Origin: Gemmatimonadales bacterium
GTDB taxonomy: Bacteria > Gemmatimonadota > Gemmatimonadetes > Gemmatimonadales > GWC2-71-9
DNA: 64,000 nucleotides
Direction of reading: 5' to 3'
Assembly: GCA_041390145.1 (NCBI GenBank)
Contig: JAWKQM010000002.1
Location: 186,001-250,000, forward strand
The notes under the pieces were generated by a model. The model saw only the letters and a list, made by a program, of their open reading frames with translations, did not search any database and had not been told where the DNA came from. A program made the translations under genes and the position numbers. This document shows, piece after piece, positions 59,022-64,000 of this stretch. Within the stretch, counting starts at the first letter, position 1. Each line of letters begins with the position of its first letter.

Positions 59022-60791
59022 TCAGGCGGCCCCTTCATTGGCCACGGCATTCCTGCCGGCGGCCTTCGCTTGGTACAAGGCGCGGTCGGCGGTGACCAGG
59101 AGGTCGCCCTCGCTGGGGCTCGCCGGGTCGAACTCGGCAAGCCCGATGCTGACCGTCACCACGCCGACGTCATAACCCAACCGGCGTCCGACCCCTTCGA
59201 TCCCGGCCCGGAGCGCTTCCGCCACGCGGCGGGCGCCATGCAGGTCGGTGCGGGTCAGGATGACGACAAACTCGTCGCCACCATAGCGGGCCGCGAGGTC
59301 GGAGGCGCGAACCGCACTCCGGATTTCCCCCGCCACCGCCTTCAGAACTTCGTTGCCGGCCTCGTGCCCGAACCGGTCGTTCAGCTGCTTGAAGCGGTCG
59401 AGGTCGATGAACATGACCGCGAACCCTTCCTCGCTGCGCTTGCTCCGTTCGATCTCGTGGCTCAACCGATCGCGCAACACCCGGAAGGTGGCGAGTCCGG
59501 TCAGCAGATCCACCGCCGCCTCGCGCGAGGCCTCTTCCGCACGGCGCTCCTGGTACGGCGGACACTGGCGGAGCGTCGCCCGGCCAAGCACCGCCGCGGA
59601 CGCGAACCGCGCGCAGGTGGTGAAGCCGCAGGCCCCGCAGTCCCAGGGCCGGCCGTTCGGGCCCGGACCGATGGCCTCGAGCAGCGCGGCCACCGCAGTC
59701 GGGTCGGACGCGAGCCGCCGGGGCCGGATATCGAACGTGGCGCCCACACTGGCCACCAGGGTGCCGTCGACCACCGGCTGCGGGCTGCGGGGCGGCTCCG
59801 CGCTCGCCAGGAGCGCCCGCCGCCAGTAGAGCTGGTCCTTCGGGCCGAGAAGCGGGTGGTCCAGGCTCCCCTCGAAGGAGAGCAGGTCCACGAACCCCAT
59901 GTCGAGCCGATCGACCGCCACCGCCTGCGCCAGCGCCGGCAGGTGCTTCAGCCCCCGCATGGTCCGGAACCGGCGGCTCGCGTAGCGCACCTCTTCGAGC
60001 ATGGCGAGCGGCAGGCCGCCCGCGGCGCTCAGATGCCGGCGCCGTTCCTCGGGAATCCGCGCGAAGAAGTCCGCCTGCCCGAGCACCGACACCCCTCGCA
60101 GCTCGAAAATCCGCTCGAGGTCTTCGAAGGTGACGGCGGCATCAAGCTCCGGTGTGTTCCGCGGCGCCGCGACGCCCGCGTACACGATGCGAAGCTCCTG
60201 CCCATGCTGCGCGCGCAGATACCGCGCCTCCGCCACCGCAGGAATCGTGACCGGCGCCATGTAGGGCACCAGTTCGGGGTAATCGATGCGCACCGTCTCG
60301 ACCACCACCGGATCGGTGGACCGGATCAGTGTGCCCCACCCCTCGTCACGCCAGAGACTCAAGTACTCCGCCGCCACCAGTTCATCGCCGATGACACCGC
60401 GATGCACCGTGCGGAACCCGGCCGCGTAGCAGGCGTTGACCACCTGCTCCGGCGTGGCCGGAAAGAAGTGCGCCGTCGCCTCCGAGCTGAGGATGAGCAT
60501 GCCATCCCCCCGCGCCGCGACCGTCAGCGCCCGACCGATTTCTCCGCTCGCGTGGATGGCCTCGTGCGGGCAGGCCGGCAGGCACTGACCACACGCGATA
60601 CATGCCTCATCCACGATCTGCACCTGGTCCCCGTCGACGGCGACCGCCTCGGTGGGGCAGACGCGCACACAGGCCAGACAGGCCACGCAGGCTTCGGAGT
60701 CGATCGAAAAAATCACGCGCCCACCCACGGCCTGGGAGAGCGGGTCTTGGTCAATATTGGTACGGACCTGAGAACTGTCAAGAGGTGACAC
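59022..60791 (-). CDS. Ferredoxin - degenerate [FeFe]-hydrogenase-like - Fe-S - GGDEF fusion
   Basis: A 589-residue cytosolic protein. Residues 30-80: two 4Fe-4S ferredoxin motifs (Cys35/38/41/45 and Cys64/67/70/74, each followed by Pro). Residues 85-370: an [FeFe]-hydrogenase large-subunit-like region ('VVVETVRIDYPELVPYMAPV', 'LRIVYAGVAAPRNTPE') without the H-cluster cysteines. Residues 384-410: a further Cys motif 'CGACGFTTCARFA' with 'LRQCPP' (PF04060 type). Residues 425-580: GGDEF with intact 'GGDEF' and an RASD inhibitory site. It should make cyclic di-GMP under redox control. It starts at GTG. Confidence 0.9.
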   Translation of the reverse strand: MSPLDSSQVRTNIDQDPLSQAVGGRVIFSIDSEACVACLACVRVCPTEAVAVDGDQVQIVDEACIACGQCLPACPHEAIHASGEIGRALTVAARGDGMLILSSEATAHFFPATPEQVVNACYAAGFRTVHRGVIGDELVAAEYLSLWRDEGWGTLIRSTDPVVVETVRIDYPELVPYMAPVTIPAVAEARYLRAQHGQELRIVYAGVAAPRNTPELDAAVTFEDLERIFELRGVSVLGQADFFARIPEERRRHLSAAGGLPLAMLEEVRYASRRFRTMRGLKHLPALAQAVAVDRLDMGFVDLLSFEGSLDHPLLGPKDQLYWRRALLASAEPPRSPQPVVDGTLVASVGATFDIRPRRLASDPTAVAALLEAIGPGPNGRPWDCGACGFTTCARFASAAVLGRATLRQCPPYQERRAEEASREAAVDLLTGLATFRVLRDRLSHEIERSKRSEEGFAVMFIDLDRFKQLNDRFGHEAGNEVLKAVAGEIRSAVRASDLAARYGGDEFVVILTRTDLHGARRVAEALRAGIEGVGRRLGYDVGVVTVSIGLAEFDPASPSEGDLLVTADRALYQAKAAGRNAVANEGAA

Positions 60792-60817
60792 CCCGCAAAT
60801 ATCAAGAAACCAACCAC

Positions 60818-62323
60818 TTAGCCGAGTCCGAACGCCTTGATCTTCCGGTACAGTGTCCGCTCCCCGATCCCCAGGACCTCCGCGGCTTTCCTTCGGTTTC
60901 CGCGGTACTCCTCGAGGGCCGCCTCGATGGCCCGCTTCTCCACTTCAGCCATTGTCATGCCAGACCTGTAGAGGATGGACCCGAGGTCCTCCCCCGTGGA
61001 CTCCCCGGCCAGATCGGACACCGGTTGCCGGTCCCCGATATCGATGATCTGGACCCGCTGGGGCCCGGAATCCATCCGCCGGCGGAGCTCCTCCATCTGG
61101 AGCCGTAAGTCCATGATATTACGTAAGATAAACTCCAATTCCTGCCCGGAAACATCCCTGCCCGCCTGCGGCAGGCGGGCCGGCAGGAGGGAGCCGGCCC
61201 CCTCCAGGACATCGGCCGGGATGTCGCTGGCCCGGATCTGGTTCCCCGGGGCCAGCACCACCATCGATTCGACCAGATTCCGGAGCTGACGGACGTTCCC
61301 GGGCCAGGGTGCCGCAACAAGCCGCTCCAGCGCCTCAGGCGCGATGCCGCGGAAGGGGCGGTCGTGGGCCTTGGAAAATTCCCGGATGAACCGCCGGACC
61401 AGCAGGGGGATGTCCTCGCGCCGTTCCCGCAATGGGGGAAGGTAAATGTTGAGGACGCTGAGCCGGTAATATAAATCGTCGCGGAACTCACCCATCTGGA
61501 CGGCGTCGCGAAGATTGCGGTTGGTGGCGGCCACCACGCGCACATCCACCTTGATCGGCTGCGTACCGCCGACGCGGAAGAAGGCGCGATTCTCGAGCAC
61601 ACGGAGCAGCTTGACCTGGGTGGACGCAGGGATGTCGCCGATTTCATCGAGGAAGATCGTGCCGCCGTCGGCGAGCTCGAACCGGCCCAGCCGCCGCTCG
61701 GCGGCCCCGGTGAACGCCCCCTTTTCGTGCCCGAACAACTCCGACTCCAGCAGCGTGTCAGGAATCGCGGCGCAGTCCACCGCGATGAACGGCTTCCCCA
61801 CCCTGGGCGAGAGGTCGTGCATGGCCCGCCCGACGAGTTCCTTCCCGGTGCCCGACTCGCCCTGGATGAGCACCGTGCTGGACACCGGCGCCATCTGCTC
61901 GATCTTGACCAGCACTTCCTGCACGGCGGCGCTCTCGCCGCTGATGCCGGTGCGCTGCTGCAGCCGGCGCCGCGCCACGAGCCGGCCTGCGGCCGCCACC
62001 ACGTCGTCCGGCACGATCGGCTTGGTCATGACCGCCGTCGCCCCGAGGCGCGCCACGCGCTCGGCGCGCTCGGAATCGGTCGGCTCGATCAGCGCCAGCG
62101 TGGACACCTCCGCCTCGCGAGCCATCGCGATCAGCCCCACCGCCGGCGACTCGTGCACCGCACCGGTCAGGATGAGCAACTCGGGGCCTTCGCGGCGGAA
62201 CACCGCGCGCACGTCGTCCATCGCCGAGACCATGGTGGTGGCGAAGCCGGCGTGCTCCAGCGCCGCGTTGAGCGGCACCGCCGTCTCGAGGTCGTCCATC
62301 GTGAGGAGGATCTGTGCGGTCAT
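60818..62323 (-). CDS. NtrC-family sigma-54 activator with a receiver lacking the phospho-Asp
   Basis: A 501-residue enhancer-binding protein. Residues 1-115 are a receiver-like domain with the acidic pair Asp10-Asp11 and Lys101 kept, but Thr53 stands where the phosphorylated Asp should be. Residues 125-365 are the sigma-54 AAA+ domain with Walker A 'GESGTGKE' and 'GAFTGA' at 202-207. A Fis-type HTH ends the protein ('RRKAAEVLGIGERTLYRKIK'). It should drive RpoN promoters but not by standard phosphorylation. It lies 6 nt after mog and 26 nt before the Fe-S diguanylate cyclase. Confidence 0.93.
   Translation of the reverse strand: MTAQILLTMDDLETAVPLNAALEHAGFATTMVSAMDDVRAVFRREGPELLILTGAVHESPAVGLIAMAREAEVSTLALIEPTDSERAERVARLGATAVMTKPIVPDDVVAAAGRLVARRRLQQRTGISGESAAVQEVLVKIEQMAPVSSTVLIQGESGTGKELVGRAMHDLSPRVGKPFIAVDCAAIPDTLLESELFGHEKGAFTGAAERRLGRFELADGGTIFLDEIGDIPASTQVKLLRVLENRAFFRVGGTQPIKVDVRVVAATNRNLRDAVQMGEFRDDLYYRLSVLNIYLPPLRERREDIPLLVRRFIREFSKAHDRPFRGIAPEALERLVAAPWPGNVRQLRNLVESMVVLAPGNQIRASDIPADVLEGAGSLLPARLPQAGRDVSGQELEFILRNIMDLRLQMEELRRRMDSGPQRVQIIDIGDRQPVSDLAGESTGEDLGSILYRSGMTMAEVEKRAIEAALEEYRGNRRKAAEVLGIGERTLYRKIKAFGLG
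61160..61180. repeat. 10-bp perfect palindrome inside the sigma-54 activator gene
   Basis: GCCCGCCTGC (61160-61169) and GCAGGCGGGC (61171-61180) flank a single G. It encodes part of the linker between AAA+ and HTH domains ('LPARLPQAG'). It resembles dispersed GC-rich palindromes that fall in non-coding spaces of other genomes. Confidence 0.7.
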
Positions 62324-62329
62324 GCCTGG

Positions 62330-62824
62330 TCAGCCCTCCGTGGCGGGGTGAGAAGTGTCGGTGCCTCGAACAAGGTCCACCGCATGGGCCGCGACGCCGC
62401 CGAGCACCGCGAGGCCGTCGCGCACACCGCCGGGGCTGCCGGGGAGGTTGACCACGAGCGAGCGCGCACGTGCACCCGCCATCCCACGTGACAGCGCGGC
62501 GCGAGGGAACCGGGGCAAGGCGCTGGCCCGGATGGCCTCCGCAATGCCGGGCGCCTCCCGTTCGAGCACCGCACGGGTGGCCTCGGGGGTGACGTCCCGT
62601 GCGGTGAGTCCGGTCCCGCCGGTCGTCACGATCAGGTCCGCGACATCCGCATCTGCCCACTCGGCGATCGTGCGGGCAATCGGCCCCGTCTCGTCCGGCA
62701 CCACGGCGCGACAGGCCACCTCACGTCCGGGCTCCGACGCCCAGGCAGCGATCGCGTCGCCCGAGGTGTCGGCACGCTCGCCACGGCTGCAGGCGTCGGA
62801 GACGGTCAGGATGCCCACGCGCAT
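62330..62824 (-). CDS. mog: Molybdopterin adenylyltransferase
   Basis: A 164-residue MogA/MoaB protein: 'ILTVSDACSRGERADTSG', 'VVPDETGPIARTI', 'LIVTTGGTGLTARDVTPEAT' with the substrate loop, and 'SLVVNLPGSPGGVRDGL'. It adenylylates molybdopterin so that MoeA can insert molybdate. It supplies the missing step to the fdhD-mobA-mobB-moeA group 46 kb away. It lies 11 nt after gcvT and 6 nt before the sigma-54 activator gene. Confidence 0.94.
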   Translation of the reverse strand: MRVGILTVSDACSRGERADTSGDAIAAWASEPGREVACRAVVPDETGPIARTIAEWADADVADLIVTTGGTGLTARDVTPEATRAVLEREAPGIAEAIRASALPRFPRAALSRGMAGARARSLVVNLPGSPGGVRDGLAVLGGVAAHAVDLVRGTDTSHPATEG

Positions 62825-62835
62825 GCGGTGCGTCC

Positions 62836-63945
62836 CTACTTCGCCTTCCGGGCCGTGCCCTCAGTGTAGAAGGGCCGCTTGATCACCTCGGCGGGAATGC
62901 GCGTGCCCCGCGACTCCACCTCGAACCGCGTGCCCGGCTTGGCCGCCGCCACCGGCAGGTAGGTGGTGCCGATCGGGATGCCGAGGGACGGACTCATGCA
63001 GCCGCTGCGCACGATGTCCACCTGCGATCCCTCGTAGAACACCGGGAAGCCGTGCCGCGGGATGCCGCGGTCGAGCAACTTGAAGCCGACGAACCGGCGG
63101 GTGACACCGCGCCCCTTCTGTGCGCGCAGCGCGTCACTGCCGGTAAAGGGGCACCCCTTGTCGAGCTTTACGATCCAGCCGAGGCCAGCCTCGAGCGGCG
63201 TGGTGGTGTCGTCGATGTCGTTGCCGTAGAGGGGATAGGCCACCTCGAGCCGCAGCGAATCGCGGGCGCCAAGGCCGATGGGCTGGGCCTTGCCGGGACC
63301 CTCGAGCGCCTTCCAGATCGCCTCGGTGTCGCGAAGGCGACAGTAGATCTCGAAGCCGTCCTCGCCGGTATATCCGGTGCGGCTCACGAAGCAGTCGACC
63401 CCGGCCACCTTGCCGGTGGTGAACTTGTAGTAGCCGAGGTCGTCGAGCGGGATGTCGGTGACCGGGGCGAGCACCGCCTGTGCGGTCGGCCCCTGCAGCG
63501 CGAGGAGCCCCACGGCGTCGGAGATGTTCTTGAGCCGGACGTTGGCCCCGCCCTTCTGCGCCACGACGTGCGCCCAGTCCTTGTCGATGTTCGCGGCGTT
63601 CACCACGAGCATCACCTTGTCCTCGAACCGGTAGATCGTGCAGTCGTCGACGAAGGTACCCTCGTTGGTCAGGAGCGCGGAGTACTGCACATCCCCGGTG
63701 CCGAGGGCGCCGACGTCATTGCAGGTGATCCGGTTGACGAAGGCGTTCCGGTCGGGGCCCGTCACCTCGAATTCCCCCATGTGGGAAACATCGAACAGGC
63801 CGGCGCCGGTGCGGGTGGCCTTGTGCTCGGCCTGGATGCCGGTGGGATACTGCACCGGCATTTCCCAGCCGGCAAAGGGCACCATCTTGGCGCCGAGGGC
63901 GACGTGAATGTCGTAGAGGGGCGTGCGCTTGAGCGGCGTGTCCAT
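62836..63945 (-). CDS. gcvT: Glycine cleavage system aminomethyltransferase (T protein)
   Basis: A 369-residue T protein: 'PFAGWEMPVQYPTGI' at residues about 23-37, 'FDVSHMGEFEVTGP', 'DDCTIYRFEDKVMLVVNA', 'RTGYTGEDGFEIY' and the C-terminal 'GTRIPAEVIKRPFY'. It releases ammonia from the aminomethyl lipoyl H protein and forms methylene-THF. gcvH and gcvP are not in view. Only 55 nt upstream are visible, so any glycine riboswitch lies outside the window. Confidence 0.97.
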   Translation of the reverse strand: MDTPLKRTPLYDIHVALGAKMVPFAGWEMPVQYPTGIQAEHKATRTGAGLFDVSHMGEFEVTGPDRNAFVNRITCNDVGALGTGDVQYSALLTNEGTFVDDCTIYRFEDKVMLVVNAANIDKDWAHVVAQKGGANVRLKNISDAVGLLALQGPTAQAVLAPVTDIPLDDLGYYKFTTGKVAGVDCFVSRTGYTGEDGFEIYCRLRDTEAIWKALEGPGKAQPIGLGARDSLRLEVAYPLYGNDIDDTTTPLEAGLGWIVKLDKGCPFTGSDALRAQKGRGVTRRFVGFKLLDRGIPRHGFPVFYEGSQVDIVRSGCMSPSLGIPIGTTYLPVAAAKPGTRFEVESRGTRIPAEVIKRPFYTEGTARKAK

Positions 63946-64000
63946 GATATGACCAGAGTAGAAGAAATCAGAATGCGTCGAGTCTGCCTAACCCATCACC

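Noticed and set aside
59022..60791. Active [FeFe]-hydrogenase
   Set aside because: The three H-cluster Cys motifs are missing, and the C-terminus is a GGDEF domain. No maturation genes (hydEFG) are near.
63946..64000. Glycine riboswitch upstream of gcvT
   Set aside because: Only 55 nt are visible and no glycine aptamer features are seen; it may lie beyond the window.

Overview
This is a 64 kb stretch of a high-GC bacterial chromosome, about two thirds G+C by eye, with dense, often overlapping genes. There is no rRNA, tRNA, CRISPR array or prophage that I can see. The gene set fits a diderm, aerobically respiring heterotroph: outer-membrane barrels, lipoproteins, F-type ATP synthase, ETF and ETF-quinone oxidoreductase, an NAD-type isocitrate dehydrogenase, molybdenum cofactor genes, CstA, and several SARP, GGDEF and HD-GYP regulators. 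The mix and protein style suggest Gemmatimonadota. That is inference; no 16S or typed marker is present.

Layout. 1-9.6 kb (minus strand): the end of an Mrp-type Fe-S carrier, an Nfu-domain protein and a DHH phosphoesterase, then two APC permeases, a MetP/MetS-like sodium symporter pair, guaB, a small protein with a histone-like tail, and an SH3-repeat secreted protein. 9.6-19.8 kb (plus): gpmI, two outer-membrane barrels, a degenerate PTPS-like protein, fdhD, mobA, mobB and moeA, terC, an SDR and a UMF1-type transporter. 19.7-26.2 kb: a membrane GGDEF protein and a complete electron-transfer branch (ETF-QO, EtfA, EtfB, glutaryl-CoA-dehydrogenase-like enzyme). 26.2-32 kb (minus): SprT-like protein, phosphoesterase, DUF4139 protein, isocitrate dehydrogenase, lipoprotein, SDR. 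32.2-43.2 kb: cstA-ybdD-DUF502, an MFS carrier, a peptide-handling group (zinc peptidase, ATP-grasp ligase, DUF885 protein), a LeuA-like enzyme, a sugar nucleotidyltransferase, a cupin and a polyferredoxin. 43.3-46.3 kb: an M1 aminopeptidase that appears fused to its own Omp85-like outer-membrane barrel. 46.3-47.2 kb: a G13 tract, REP-like hairpins and a RAYT transposase. 47.2-50.3 kb: an ATP synthase operon holding only F0 plus delta genes. 50.4-53 kb: a secreted DUF4440 protein, an orphan MoxR ATPase and a lipoprotein.

The most unusual part is 53.2-62.3 kb. It has a SARP-AAA-TPR regulator whose 3' third has different base composition, a membrane HD-GYP protein preceded by a previously unannotatable 26-codon ORF with an ideal ribosome-binding site, a conserved-looking protein of unknown function, and a diguanylate cyclase whose N-terminus is a two-cluster ferredoxin joined to a cysteine-less [FeFe]-hydrogenase-like domain. 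These follow a sigma-54 activator whose receiver domain lacks the phosphorylatable Asp. All but the SARP gene are on the minus strand, tightly spaced behind gcvT and mog. Together they look like a redox-to-cyclic-di-GMP signalling module.
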